DNA of 64,000 bases from Alphaproteobacteria bacterium (GCA_021325215.1 JAJPHO010000183.1:49163-113162); one strand, 5' to 3'; shown: positions 37,705-46,916, numbered from the stretch's first letter. A program made the numbers and translations. Notes: generated by a model from the letters alone, not told the origin.

Positions 37705-38199
37705 ATGACTGTGACGACCCTAAATCGCACTTTGAGTGTGATTGCCTTAATGGCGCTGTGCGGTTGCGAGGACCCGGCGCCGAAACATGTTGTGTCCGCG
37801 CCCCCGCCGCAGGAGCCCGCCGCTCCGACCGGTCCGGTCGCGCTTACACCGCCGCCTACGCCGGCCGCGCCCACCAAGGCGGTGCCGGCCAAACGGCGCG
37901 ACGCCACCAAGCCGGCTCCGCAGACGGCCACGGCGGCACCACCCCCGGTGCAGCTGGTTGGCATGGATGAAGGAGCGGTTCAGGCGCTGCTGGGCGCGCC
38001 CTCGACGGTCGAGGACCACGCCCCCGGCAAGACCTGGCGGTTCCGCAAACATGATTGCGTGCTGAGCGTGGCCCTTTATCCCGACGTGCAGACACGGGTT
38101 TTCCGCACTCTTTCCTATGAGGTAACGAGCGATGACCACAATGCCGGAGCCAAACAGCTTTGCGAGACAAAATTCGGCAACGTTGCCGCTGCCGACTGA
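37705..38199 (+). CDS. Proline-rich lipoprotein with BamE/SmpA-like C-terminal domain
   Basis: 164 residues from an ATG with AAGGGG upstream. A signal sequence ends in a lipobox-like LCGC, so Cys at about residue 21 would be lipidated. Residues 25-85 are a Pro/Ala/Thr-rich linker suited to crossing the periplasm. The C-terminal 70 residues (MDEGAVQALLGAPSTVED, WRFRKHDCVLSVALYPD) resemble the small BamE/OmlA-type fold. Its last 68 bp overlap the response regulator, which points to coupled expression with the two-component system. The 190-bp upstream gap holds an AT-rich stretch that may contain the promoter. Confidence 0.75.
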   Translation: MTVTTLNRTLSVIALMALCGCEDPAPKHVVSAPPPQEPAAPTGPVALTPPPTPAAPTKAVPAKRRDATKPAPQTATAAPPPVQLVGMDEGAVQALLGAPSTVEDHAPGKTWRFRKHDCVLSVALYPDVQTRVFRTLSYEVTSDDHNAGAKQLCETKFGNVAAAD

Positions 38200-38941
38200 C
38201 CATCTCGCAGACGGGCCGATCCGCCTGATCCTGGTCGACGATGATGACGACTACCGCGAGGCGGTGGGCGGCGAATTGTCCGACTATGGGTTCGAGGTGA
38301 TCGATTTCGACGACAGCCAGCCGCTCTACGATTATTTCGCCGCGGGACAGAGCGCCGACGTGATCATCCTGGACTGGAACCTGCCGACCACCAACGGCAT
38401 CGACATCCTGCCGCAGCTGCGCCGCCAGGGCGTGATGATCCCGGTGATCATCCTGACCGCGATGGCCGGCACCAATTACGAGATGACCGCGCTCGACCGC
38501 GGGGCGCTCGACTTCATCGACAAATCGCGCGGCGTGCCGGTGCTGGCCAAGCGCGTGAAACTGATCGCGGAAGCCTCGAAGTCGCCGCCCGACGCCCCCA
38601 CCGAGGAGGTCATCGAGGTCGGCGAGCTGACCCTGCGTCCGCGCCTGTGCCGCGCCTATTGGAAAGGCACCGACGTCAATCTGACGGTCACCGAATTCAA
38701 CATCATCCGCCGGCTGGTCGACAATGCCGGCGACCATGTCAGTTATCGCGCGATCTATGATTGCGTCCACCATTGCGGCTTTATCGCGGGGAGCGGCGAA
38801 GATGGGTATAGAACAAACGTCAGATCCTCGGTCAAACGCATTCGGAACAAGTTCCGCGCCATCGACTCCGACTTCATGGAAATCGAAAATTTCCCGGCAT
38901 TTGGATATTGCTGGAAAACTCGTTCTCCGGCGCTCGCCTGA
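38132..38941 (+). CDS. OmpR-like response regulator
   Basis: 269 residues. The receiver domain (about 30-150) has an acidic pocket at DDDD 37-40, the phosphoacceptor Asp81 (ILDWNLPTTNG), Thr in IILTAMAG and Lys in FIDKSRG. A winged-helix DNA-binding domain follows (LTVTEFNIIRRLVDNAG, VRSSVKRIRNKFR). It has an unusual 28-residue polar N-terminal extension. GAGGT upstream supports the ATG at 38132, although it lies inside the lipoprotein gene. The kinase gene follows. Proximity to the polysaccharide locus suggests, but does not show, control of it. Confidence 0.88.
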   Translation: MTTMPEPNSFARQNSATLPLPTDHLADGPIRLILVDDDDDYREAVGGELSDYGFEVIDFDDSQPLYDYFAAGQSADVIILDWNLPTTNGIDILPQLRRQGVMIPVIILTAMAGTNYEMTALDRGALDFIDKSRGVPVLAKRVKLIAEASKSPPDAPTEEVIEVGELTLRPRLCRAYWKGTDVNLTVTEFNIIRRLVDNAGDHVSYRAIYDCVHHCGFIAGSGEDGYRTNVRSSVKRIRNKFRAIDSDFMEIENFPAFGYCWKTRSPALA

Positions 38942-40448
38942 GATCGGGCGCGGTCCGCGCCCGATCTCTTCGCTGACGCTCAAGCTGGCCTTGCTGGTCG
39001 GCATCTTCGTCGCCCTCCCCGTAGTTCTCTACGGGGAGTTCGAGAAGGCCGACCGGCAGGCCCGCAATCTGGTGGCCGAGAGTCTGCGCCATCGCGGCTG
39101 GCTGATAGCGCAAGCCGTCGCGCCGCTGCTCGACCATGCGGAGACGCTGCCGGGCCAGGCGCTCAACGATCAGCTGGAAAAGCTGGCCGATGACGGCACC
39201 ATCCTGAAGCTGATGTTCCGGCCCAACGTCCGCAACGGCGCGGCCAGCGATTTCTATTTCATGGCCTCGGCGCCCAGGCTCTCGGCCGAGCAGACCGGCC
39301 CCAGCCTCGATTTGCTGGCCCAGCACGGTATCCTGCGCTCGCTGTCCGACAGCTGCAGCTGGGACAAGCCGGTCGAAATCCGCTATCAGCAGCGCGTCAG
39401 CGGCGCCGAGGAGGTACTGACCTCGATCGTGCCGATCACCGCCAGGCAGGGCTGCTGGGTGCTGGTCTCGGCCACCGACAGCTCGAACATCCTCAGCACC
39501 ACCTATGGCAAGCCGTTCTGGCAGTCCGACAATGTCCGCATGGCCGCGGTCATCTATCTGGGGCTTGCGCTGCTGACCGTCCTGCTGGCCCTCAATATGC
39601 GCGGCGCGCTGAAGCGCTTCCGCGACGTGGCGCGCGACATCCGCCAATCCGGAGCCGGCACCGCGACTTTCGCCAGCCGCAACACCCTGCCGGAGCTGGC
39701 CGGCGCCGCCGCCGAATTCGACATGATGGTCGACGACATGCACCGCGTCGCCAACGACATCCGGCGCACCACCGAGGACCACGCCCATTCGGTCAAGGCG
39801 CCGCTGGCGGTGATCCGCTCGTCGCTGCAGACCCTGCGGCGCTCGATCCCCGAGGACGATCAGCGCGGCCAGCGCTCGGCCCAGCTGATCGATTCGGCGC
39901 TGCTGCGCCTCTCCTCGCTGGTATCGACGGCGCAAAGGCTGGGCAACGAGACGGCCGATTTCATCGAGGCGCCCAAGCTGCGGATCGAACTGACCGCGGT
40001 GGTCGCCGACGGGCTGCGCAATGCCCGCGACATCTCGTCCGAGAAGAACATCCGCTTCGTGCGCAATATCGAACCCAATGTCCATGTGCTGGCGCCGCAC
40101 GGCATCATGGACGTGATCACCGAGAACATCCTCGACAACGCCATCGGCTTTTCGCCGAAGGACAGCACGATCACCACGACCCTGAAGAAATCGGGCCGCC
40201 AGATCGAACTCAGGATCGAGGATGAAGGCCCGGGCATCGATCCGGCCCGCCTCGACCATGTGTTCGAGCGGCATTATTCCTACCGCCCGGCCAAGGACGA
40301 GTCCTCCGACGGCTCCGGCCCCGCCCATGCCGGGCTGGGCCTGTGGATCGTGCAGCGCTATGTCGAGGCGCTGGGCGGCCGCGTGACCGCCAGCAACCGT
40401 CCGTCGGGCGGTCTGTGCGTGACCATTTTGCTTCCCGGCAATGTGTAA
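38901..40448 (+). CDS. Sensor histidine kinase partner of the response regulator
   Basis: About 515 residues if translation begins at TTG 38901; the start is uncertain. An alternative ATG at 38802, inside the regulator gene and preceded by GGGGAG, would add 33 residues. TM1 (near LALLVGIFVALPVVLY), a periplasmic domain of about 170 residues and TM2 (AVIYLGLALLTVLLAL) come before HAMP, HisKA and HATPase domains. The H-box reads HSVKAPLAV, with Ser in place of the usual Glu/Asp after His. ATPase boxes are normal: NILDNAIGF, DEGPGID and GLGLWIVQ. Layout resembles ChvG-type kinases. Confidence 0.85.
   Translation: MDIAGKLVLRRSPEIGRGPRPISSLTLKLALLVGIFVALPVVLYGEFEKADRQARNLVAESLRHRGWLIAQAVAPLLDHAETLPGQALNDQLEKLADDGTILKLMFRPNVRNGAASDFYFMASAPRLSAEQTGPSLDLLAQHGILRSLSDSCSWDKPVEIRYQQRVSGAEEVLTSIVPITARQGCWVLVSATDSSNILSTTYGKPFWQSDNVRMAAVIYLGLALLTVLLALNMRGALKRFRDVARDIRQSGAGTATFASRNTLPELAGAAAEFDMMVDDMHRVANDIRRTTEDHAHSVKAPLAVIRSSLQTLRRSIPEDDQRGQRSAQLIDSALLRLSSLVSTAQRLGNETADFIEAPKLRIELTAVVADGLRNARDISSEKNIRFVRNIEPNVHVLAPHGIMDVITENILDNAIGFSPKDSTITTTLKKSGRQIELRIEDEGPGIDPARLDHVFERHYSYRPAKDESSDGSGPAHAGLGLWIVQRYVEALGGRVTASNRPSGGLCVTILLPGNV
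38940..38968 (+). other. Perfect hairpin at the regulator-kinase junction
   Basis: GAGATCGGGCGCG and its exact complement form a 13-bp stem with a 3-base loop, starting at the regulator stop codon. No T-run follows. It lies within the first kinase codons, so it could slow ribosomes or trim the transcript and lower kinase output relative to the regulator. Confidence 0.75.
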
Positions 40449-40548
40449 GCCTTAGGAAATCCTGGACCACAGCTTGGTCACTGGCCCCCTCCCCCCGCCG
40501 CTTTGCATAGTCGAAACACAGATTTTGCAACGCAACGGAGAGGGCATC

Positions 40549-41574
40549 ATGTACCAGCACGGCGAAGCGCGGCGCATTCTGGTGACCGGCGGCGCGGGCT
40601 ATATCGGCTCGCATGTCAGCCGGGCGCTGGCGGCTTCGGGATTCCTCCCCGTCGCCTATGACAATCTCTGCCATGGCCATGCCTGGGCGGTGCGCTGGGG
40701 GCCGCTGGAGATCGGCGACCTGCAGGATACCGCCCGCCTCGAAGTGGTGCTACGCCAGCATCGGCCGCTGGCGGTGATCCATCTCGCCGGGCTGATCGCC
40801 GCCGGCGAATCGGTCGGCGACCCAACCTCCTATTATCGCGCCAACGTCACCGGCACCCTGTCGCTGCTCGACGCCATGCGGGCCTGCTCGGTGCATGGGG
40901 TGGTGTTCTCCTCCTCGGCCGGCGTTTATGGCGAACCCGACCAGCTGCCGATCGCCGAAAGCCATCCGCACCGTCCGGTCAATCCGTACGGCGCCGGCAA
41001 GGCGATGTGCGAGCGGCTACTGTCCGACTATGCCACCGCCTATGGCATGCGTTCGGTGGCGCTGCGCTATTTCAACGCGGTGGGGGCCGCGCCCGACGCC
41101 GAAATCGGCGAAGCCCATCCTAAAGAGACCCATCTGGTGCCGCTGGTGCTCGACGTCGCCGCCGGCACCCGCCCGCATATCGACATCTATGGCGACGATT
41201 TCGACACGCCGGACGGCACCTGCATCCGCGATTACGTTCATGTCAGCGACCTGGCCGACGCTCATGTGCTGGCCCTGTCCTATCTCGATCACAGCAACGG
41301 CTTCGACGCCTTCAATCTTGGCAGCGAGCACGGCGCCAGCGTGCGCGAGGTGATCGACATGGCGGCCCGCGTCACCCGCCGTCCGATCGGCATCCAGGTC
41401 AAGGCCCGCCGCCCGGGCGATCCGGCCCGCCTGGTCGCCGACGCCTCGCGCGCCAAGCGGCTGCTGGGCTGGTGCCCGGGTTACGGCACGTTGGAGCAGC
41501 AGATCGCCACCGCCTGGCAGTGGCATGAACAATACCGGCTTGTCGATGTACGGCGGGTCGTACGGACGCGCTAA
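40549..41574 (+). CDS. galE: UDP-glucose 4-epimerase
   Basis: A 341-residue extended SDR. The NAD-binding motif VTGGAGYIGSH is at residues 12-22, the catalytic Tyr-x-x-x-Lys is in NPYGAGKAM, and SSSAGVYG and LRYFNAVGA follow. It interconverts UDP-glucose and UDP-galactose, supplying galactose to the adjoining exopolysaccharide genes. ATG 40549 follows GGAGAGGG. It is the first gene of the locus, and the next gene starts at the base after its stop. Confidence 0.93.
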   Translation: MYQHGEARRILVTGGAGYIGSHVSRALAASGFLPVAYDNLCHGHAWAVRWGPLEIGDLQDTARLEVVLRQHRPLAVIHLAGLIAAGESVGDPTSYYRANVTGTLSLLDAMRACSVHGVVFSSSAGVYGEPDQLPIAESHPHRPVNPYGAGKAMCERLLSDYATAYGMRSVALRYFNAVGAAPDAEIGEAHPKETHLVPLVLDVAAGTRPHIDIYGDDFDTPDGTCIRDYVHVSDLADAHVLALSYLDHSNGFDAFNLGSEHGASVREVIDMAARVTRRPIGIQVKARRPGDPARLVADASRAKRLLGWCPGYGTLEQQIATAWQWHEQYRLVDVRRVVRTR

Positions 41575-43047
41575 ATGCGCAATATCCCGCTTCATCAGAT
41601 GCAATCCCGGCCCCGCCCGCACCAAAGCCGCGCGGCACGGTCGTCGCCGAAGACGGCCTGGCCGGCCCAGGGGGGCGCTACCAACCGCCTCCTCGGCCGC
41701 CGACTGCTGACCTTGCTGGCCTGCCTCGCCGCCGGGCTGGTTCTGGCCGGCGCGGTGATCGCGGTCCTGCCCACCCTCTACGTCGCCGAGACGCGCATCC
41801 TGGTGCCGCCCGACGGCACCGATGCGGTCGGGGCGATCAACCGTTCGCCGGCCCTGGCCGAACAAGTCATCGCCGAGCTTCATCTTGACCACGACACCGA
41901 CCTTACCCAGGAATCCTGGCATCCCCCCGAAGCGCTCGACCCCGCGCGGTCCTGGATCGAAACCCATACCGGCTGGAAACTGCCCTTGCCATCCTCGGCC
42001 CAGGCGCCGCAAGGCAGCCTGGTCGATCGTTTCTGGGACCAGGTCGAGATCATCCATCGCGGCCGCTCGTCACGCATGGTGGAAATCCGCGTCTCGGCGA
42101 GCGATCCGAAACAGGCGGCCGCCATCGCCAACAGCCTTGGCCGCCTCGCCTTGAGCACGGGCACCATCATCACCCCGGCGCTGCCGCCGGGCGGTGCCGC
42201 CTATCCGCCCGTCTCGGCCATTTTGTTGATCGGGGCCGCCGGCGGCGTGCTGCTCGGCCTGGCCAGCATCGTGCTGTTCGACAGCAAGCCGCGCCTGTTC
42301 GCCCGCAGCGAAGAGCTGGAAAGCGCGTCGGGCCTGCCCGTCCTGGCGGTGGTGCCCGAGTTGGAGGATGGCGGCGCCGCGATCGCCAATGTGCTGCGCG
42401 ACCCCGGCTCGCCCTTTGCCGAATCCCTGCGCAAACTCTATGGCAAGCTGCATTCCCAGCGCTGGAACCAGGCGCCCAAGATCATCGCGGTCAGCTCGGC
42501 GATGCCGGGCGAAGGACGCTCGACCCTGGCAGCCTCTCTCGGCCGGCTGCTCGCCAGCGAAGGCGGGCGCGTGCTGCTGGTCGATTGCGACTGGCGCCAT
42601 CCCGAGCTGCATACCCTGTTCCGCCTGAACAACGAGACCGGCCTGACCTCGCTGCTGCTCGACCCGCATATCGCGCTGGATGATGTAATCCACACCGACG
42701 CCCTGTCCGGTCTCGATATCATCACAGCCGGGCGGCGCAACCGCCAGGCCGTCCACAAGCTGATCTCCGAGCCGATGCGCAAGATCCTGTCGGCCCTGGC
42801 GGCCGGCTACGATCTGGTGCTGCTCGACATGCCGCCGGTGCTGGCCGCCGACGAAACGCTGCTGCTGTCGGGCCTGGTGGACAAGCTGATCTTCACGGTG
42901 CGCTGGCGCCATACGCCGCGCGGCAAAGCCACCGACGCCATGGACAAGATCCTGGCGGCGCGCGGCGATGTACTTGGCGTCGTCCTGACCCGTGTCGACC
43001 TGCAGCGCTACGGAAAAGATAAACTAAGCCTGAATACTGCTAAATAA
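41575..43047 (+). CDS. Chain-length/tyrosine-autokinase-like protein with altered Walker A
   Basis: 490 residues. TM1 (about 43-67), a short periplasmic Wzz-like region, TM2 (about 212-236) and a cytoplasmic BY-kinase-type ATPase domain. The P-loop reads SAMPGEGRST: the invariant Walker A Lys is Arg315. Walker A' (VLLVDCDWRHP) and Walker B (LVLLDMPP) are intact. The C-terminal tyrosine cluster of Wzc is missing; only one Tyr (LQRYGKD) is left near the end. Family members control Wzy-dependent polymer length and export. The Arg may lower or abolish kinase activity. ATG directly follows the galE stop. Confidence 0.85.
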   Translation: MRNIPLHQMQSRPRPHQSRAARSSPKTAWPAQGGATNRLLGRRLLTLLACLAAGLVLAGAVIAVLPTLYVAETRILVPPDGTDAVGAINRSPALAEQVIAELHLDHDTDLTQESWHPPEALDPARSWIETHTGWKLPLPSSAQAPQGSLVDRFWDQVEIIHRGRSSRMVEIRVSASDPKQAAAIANSLGRLALSTGTIITPALPPGGAAYPPVSAILLIGAAGGVLLGLASIVLFDSKPRLFARSEELESASGLPVLAVVPELEDGGAAIANVLRDPGSPFAESLRKLYGKLHSQRWNQAPKIIAVSSAMPGEGRSTLAASLGRLLASEGGRVLLVDCDWRHPELHTLFRLNNETGLTSLLLDPHIALDDVIHTDALSGLDIITAGRRNRQAVHKLISEPMRKILSALAAGYDLVLLDMPPVLAADETLLLSGLVDKLIFTVRWRHTPRGKATDAMDKILAARGDVLGVVLTRVDLQRYGKDKLSLNTAK

Positions 43048-43199
43048 CGTTTTTTATCCCGCCATCACCACAGAATGGCCACACCACCCCTTCCCAGCGG
43101 GTTGCTATCCTCCAAAAGTGAGAACAATTAACGCACGGAATGTTGCGTTATTTTTACATCAATACTTTTGGACCAGCGATTTTTACACGGAGTGGCCCA

Positions 43200-43940
43200 A
43201 TGGGATTTCAAGATTATGGCAACAGCGCGTTGCGGATTTCCGGCAGCCAAGTCGATTGGCGCCGTCTTCACGCCGCCGCCATGGACCGCGCCCTGCTCGA
43301 CCGCTCGCGTCTCGCCGCTCTGAAGGAGCCTGCCCGCCGCGTCAGCAAACGGATGCTCGATATCCTCGGCGCCTCCGTTCTGCTCGCCCTTCTTTCGCCC
43401 CTGCTGCTGGCGGTCACGCTGCTGATCCTGCGCGACGGCGGAAAGGTGCTGTTCGGCCATCGCCGCGTCGGCGCCGGCGGGCGCAGCTTCAAATGCTGGA
43501 AGTTCCGCACGATGGTTCCGAACGCCGAAGCCGTACTGCGCGAATTGCTGGAACGCGATCCGGAAGCCCGCCGCGAGTGGGAAAAGGATTTCAAGCTGCG
43601 CAACGACCCGCGCATCACCCCGGTCGGCAAGTTCCTGCGCACCACCAGCCTCGACGAGCTGCCGCAGCTGATCAATGTGCTGACCGGCGAGATGAGCCTG
43701 GTCGGGCCGCGCCCCATCGTGACCGACGAGATCGTCCGCTATGGCGCGGCTTTCCATGATTACACCCTCTGCCGTCCGGGCATCACCGGCGTCTGGCAGA
43801 TCAGCGGGCGCAATGACACCGGCTATCGTCAGCGCGTCCATCTCGACCAGCAATATGCCCGCCAGTCCACTCTGGGCGGCGATATCGCCATCCTGCTGCG
43901 CACCCCGGTTGCCGTGCTGCGCCGCAGTGGCGCCTACTGA
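43200..43940 (+). CDS. Initiating sugar-1-phosphate transferase (WbaP/ExoY type)
   Basis: 246 residues. One hydrophobic hairpin (DILGASVLLALLSPLLLAVTLLI) is followed by the bacterial sugar transferase domain: KCWKFRTMVPNAE, DPRITPVGKFLRTTSLDELPQ, MSLVGPRP and the closing CRPGITGVWQISGR. It moves a hexose-1-phosphate, probably galactose or glucose, onto undecaprenyl phosphate to begin the repeat unit. I prefer the ATG at 43200 because CGGAG lies nine bases upstream; a longer frame from 43140 exists. The 152-bp AT-rich gap before it probably carries a promoter. Confidence 0.92.
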   Translation: MGFQDYGNSALRISGSQVDWRRLHAAAMDRALLDRSRLAALKEPARRVSKRMLDILGASVLLALLSPLLLAVTLLILRDGGKVLFGHRRVGAGGRSFKCWKFRTMVPNAEAVLRELLERDPEARREWEKDFKLRNDPRITPVGKFLRTTSLDELPQLINVLTGEMSLVGPRPIVTDEIVRYGAAFHDYTLCRPGITGVWQISGRNDTGYRQRVHLDQQYARQSTLGGDIAILLRTPVAVLRRSGAY

Positions 43941-43952
43941 AGGAACGTCCTC

Positions 43953-44693
43953 ATGACTATCCGAGCGTTCTTCGTCTGCGCCGGCTTGGCCGGCGCAGCG
44001 ATCACCCTGGGCGGCTGCGCCCAGACCGAAAGCGACCTGCCGCCCATGCCGCAGATCGCCACGCCCCAGCCGGGCGGCCCGGCCACCCTGCCCGCCTACA
44101 AGGTGCAGGTCGGCGATCTCCTCGACGTCAAGCTGTTCCTCAATCCCGAGCTGAACGAGGAGGTGGTGGTGCGTCCCGACGGCATGATCTCGACCACCCT
44201 GGCCGAAGACATCCAGGCCTACAACCACACCCCGGCGGAAATTTCCGCGGCCTTGCGCGAACGGTATCGCTCGACCCTGACCGACCCGCAGATTTCGGTG
44301 ATCGTCCACACCTTCGCCCCCAACCGCATCTATGTAGCGGGTGAAGTCAACAGTCCGGGCGAATTCATCACCGTCGGCCCGAACCTGACCATCAGCCAGG
44401 CCATCGCCCGCGCCGGCGGCGTCAAGCTGTCCGCCGCCCAGGCCCGCATCTTCGTGCTGCGCCGGGGCGAAGGCGACAAGCCGCAGGCCCTGCAGGTCAG
44501 CTATCTCGATGTGATCTCGGGCAAGGACCCCGCCGCCGATGCGCGCCTGGCGCAGTACGACGTGGTCTATGTGCCGCGAACCGGCGTCTACGAGGCCTAC
44601 ACCTTCTGGAACCAGTTCGTGCAGCAGTTCGTCCCGTTCAATTGGGGCTTCTCCTACAACATCAACCCGGTCGCGACGACCCCGAGCAAGTAA
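43953..44693 (+). CDS. Wza-type polysaccharide export lipoprotein
   Basis: 246 residues. Signal peptide with lipobox LGGC at about residues 20-23. The Poly_export domain (YKVQVGDLLDVKLFLNPELNEEVVVRPDGMIS) and one SLBB-type domain (RIYVAGEVNSPGEFITVGPN) follow, then a C-terminal stretch ending in the outer membrane. It forms the outer-membrane channel for the exopolysaccharide. AAGGAACG precedes the ATG, 12 bp after the sugar transferase gene. Shorter than E. coli Wza, like many alphaproteobacterial members with a single SLBB domain. Confidence 0.92.
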   Translation: MTIRAFFVCAGLAGAAITLGGCAQTESDLPPMPQIATPQPGGPATLPAYKVQVGDLLDVKLFLNPELNEEVVVRPDGMISTTLAEDIQAYNHTPAEISAALRERYRSTLTDPQISVIVHTFAPNRIYVAGEVNSPGEFITVGPNLTISQAIARAGGVKLSAAQARIFVLRRGEGDKPQALQVSYLDVISGKDPAADARLAQYDVVYVPRTGVYEAYTFWNQFVQQFVPFNWGFSYNINPVATTPSK

Positions 44694-44716
44694 GCCGGCC
44701 CTTACGGAGTATGACT

Positions 44717-46198
44717 ATGTCGGCGCAATTGATTCCCTATAGCGCGGTAACCCTGCTGTCCAAGCAGTGGCGCTGCTTCATCAGCGTCTTCGCGACGGTG
44801 ATGATCCTCGGCATCGGCTACCTGCTGTTCGCCACGCCGAAATATGAATCGGTCGCGGAACTGGTGGTGACGTTCGGCGACCGCAGTTCGCCGGACATCG
44901 CCCACGCCCAGACTACCGAGCTGACGCCGTCGGACCGCCGCGAGATCATCCTGTCCCACGCGGCGATCCTGCAGAGCCACGACCTGGCCCAGGCGGTGAT
45001 CGAGTCCTTCGGTATCGACAAGGTCTATCCGGACATCGCCGCGGACCCGCCGTCGCAGGGCACGCCGATGGATGCCGCCGTCAAGCAGTTCCAGGGCGAC
45101 CTGTCGGTCGAGGTCGGCGCCCAGGACAACATCATCAGCATCGTCATGCACCACCCGGACAAGGATCTGGTGCCGCAGCTGGTGCAGAAGATGGTCGACC
45201 TCTATATCACCCGCCAGACCACGGTCTATCGCGACCCGCACGCCAACTTCATGACGACCGAGGTCCAGCAGGCCGGCGACCGCCTGGCCAAGGCGCAGAC
45301 CGAGCTCGAAGCCTTCAAGGGCCAGTGGCACATCAGCGACTACGACAAGGAGGTCGAGGATCTGCTGCAGCAGCGCGGCGATCTCGACAACGACCTGCAT
45401 ACCGCCAAGGCCAATCTGGCCCAGGCCCAGCTGCGGCAGAAGGAGTTGCAGCAGCTGATGGCCAAGGTGCCGGAGAAGATTCCGGATTCGGCCAGCAGCG
45501 AGAAATACCGCGCCCTCGACGATGCCCGCACCCGCCTGGCCGACCTCAAGACCAAGCAGAGCCAGATGCTGGCGACCTATGCCCCGAACAGCCCGGCCAT
45601 GGCCTCGCTGAATGCCGGCATCCAGACCGCCGAGGCCGAGGTCAAGAACCGCACCGCCGAGCTGTCCAACCGCAACACCTCGCAGGAGAACACGGTCTAT
45701 CAGAGCCTGCAGACCGACTTCCTGCGCACCACCGCCGACGCCAACAGCAATGCCGAACCGGTCCGCGTCCTGACCGAGCAGCTCGCGGCGCTCGACCATC
45801 GCCTGTCCGACCTGCAGAAAAACCGCGGCACCTTCAACAACCTGCAGCGGGAACACCAGATCGCCTAGGAAACGTACCACACCCTCTCGCTCCAGCTGGC
45901 GGATGCGCGGGTCAAAGGCAACCTCAACGACCAGCACATCTCTCCGGCCATGATGATCAGCGCCCCGACCCAGCCCTACAAGACTGCGCGGCCCCGCAAG
46001 CTGATCACCCTGCTGGCCTGCATGTTCGGCGGAGCCATCCTGGCCGCCGGCGCCGCCCTGCTGCGCGAAGCCCAGGACGACCGGTTCAGTTCGGCCGAGC
46101 AGGTCGCCTATCTGCTCGACCTGCCTGTGCTGGCCAGTTTCGAGAAACGTCCGAGCCGCCCCCCCCTCGAACTCATCGCCTTTGGAGGCCATGAATGA
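44717..46198 (+). pseudogene. Wzz/GumC-type chain-length protein interrupted by an amber codon
   Basis: The frame from ATG 44717 (GGAG seven bases upstream) encodes TM1 (about 20-38), a Wzz domain and long periplasmic coiled coils (LAKAQTELEAFKGQW; AKANLAQAQLRQKELQQLM) and ends at TAG 45866-45868, after 383 residues. The same frame continues with ETYHTLSLQLADARVKG, TM2 (KLITLLACMFGGAILAAGAAL) and a normal stop at 46198, giving 493 codons. The GumC-like sequence runs straight across the stop, so one base change is the only lesion. The truncated product would lack its second membrane anchor. A sequencing error, suppression, or restart at 45950 are alternatives. Confidence 0.85.
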
Positions 46199-46905
46199 AA
46201 AAGCTGAACTTTGCCCAGGATGACTATGCGGATCTCGGCCTTCTGCGCGCCGGGCTCGCCACCCGCGAGACCGAATGGGAAGTACCGGAGGACCTGGCGG
46301 TGGTCGATCTGATCGAGCTCTATCTCGAGATCGAATCCTCGCTGGCCATGGAGCGCGGCACCGTCGTCCAGTTCATCGGCGCCTCGGGCGGGCCGGGCAG
46401 CGCCCTGATCGCCCTCGACATGGCATGGGCCGCCGTCAGCGTGCTCGGCAAGAAGGTGCTGGTGCTGAACGGCACCCGCAGCCGCTGGACCATGGAAGCC
46501 AGCCGGACCGTCGCCGAAGGGGAAGACTCGGTTCACCCCATGTCGACCCACGGCGACCTGGTGAAGGTGGCGGGCCACGAGCTCTATATGGCGGACATGC
46601 AGAACTGGCACGGCAAGACCCTGTCGCGCTCGAAGAACGAGGAGATCAGCGGGCATCTGCGCGAATTCTGCCTTGCCTTCGACATGGTGGTGGTGGTGCC
46701 GCCGCCGGCGGACAGCGATCCTTTGGGCGCCATCATGGCCCGCTGCGTCGACGGCTCGATCCTGGTGATCGAAGCGGAACATACCCGCCGCTCCTCGGCG
46801 ATTCGTCTGCGCGAGATCCTGTCCCGCTCGGGCCGCCCGATCGTCGGCGCGGTTCTGCATGACCGGCAGAACCATATTCCGCCGTGGCTCGCGACGATGA
46901 TGTAA
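46195..46905 (+). CDS. Degenerate P-loop protein of the BY-kinase/CpsD type
   Basis: 236 residues, cytoplasmic. The fold follows the MinD/BY-kinase pattern (VVQFIGASGGPGSALIALDMAWAA, KKVLVLNG, LAFDMVVVVPPP, GSILVIEAEHT), but the P-loop reads GGPGSA where GxGK[ST] is expected, and the Walker A' Asp is replaced. There is no C-terminal tyrosine cluster. ATP hydrolysis is therefore doubtful, and a regulatory or scaffolding role with the chain-length protein is more likely. Its ATG overlaps the stop of the amber-split gene by 4 bp, the usual position of a separate kinase subunit. Confidence 0.8.
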   Translation: MKKLNFAQDDYADLGLLRAGLATRETEWEVPEDLAVVDLIELYLEIESSLAMERGTVVQFIGASGGPGSALIALDMAWAAVSVLGKKVLVLNGTRSRWTMEASRTVAEGEDSVHPMSTHGDLVKVAGHELYMADMQNWHGKTLSRSKNEEISGHLREFCLAFDMVVVVPPPADSDPLGAIMARCVDGSILVIEAEHTRRSSAIRLREILSRSGRPIVGAVLHDRQNHIPPWLATMM

Positions 46906-46916
46906 CGGGAGCAGCT

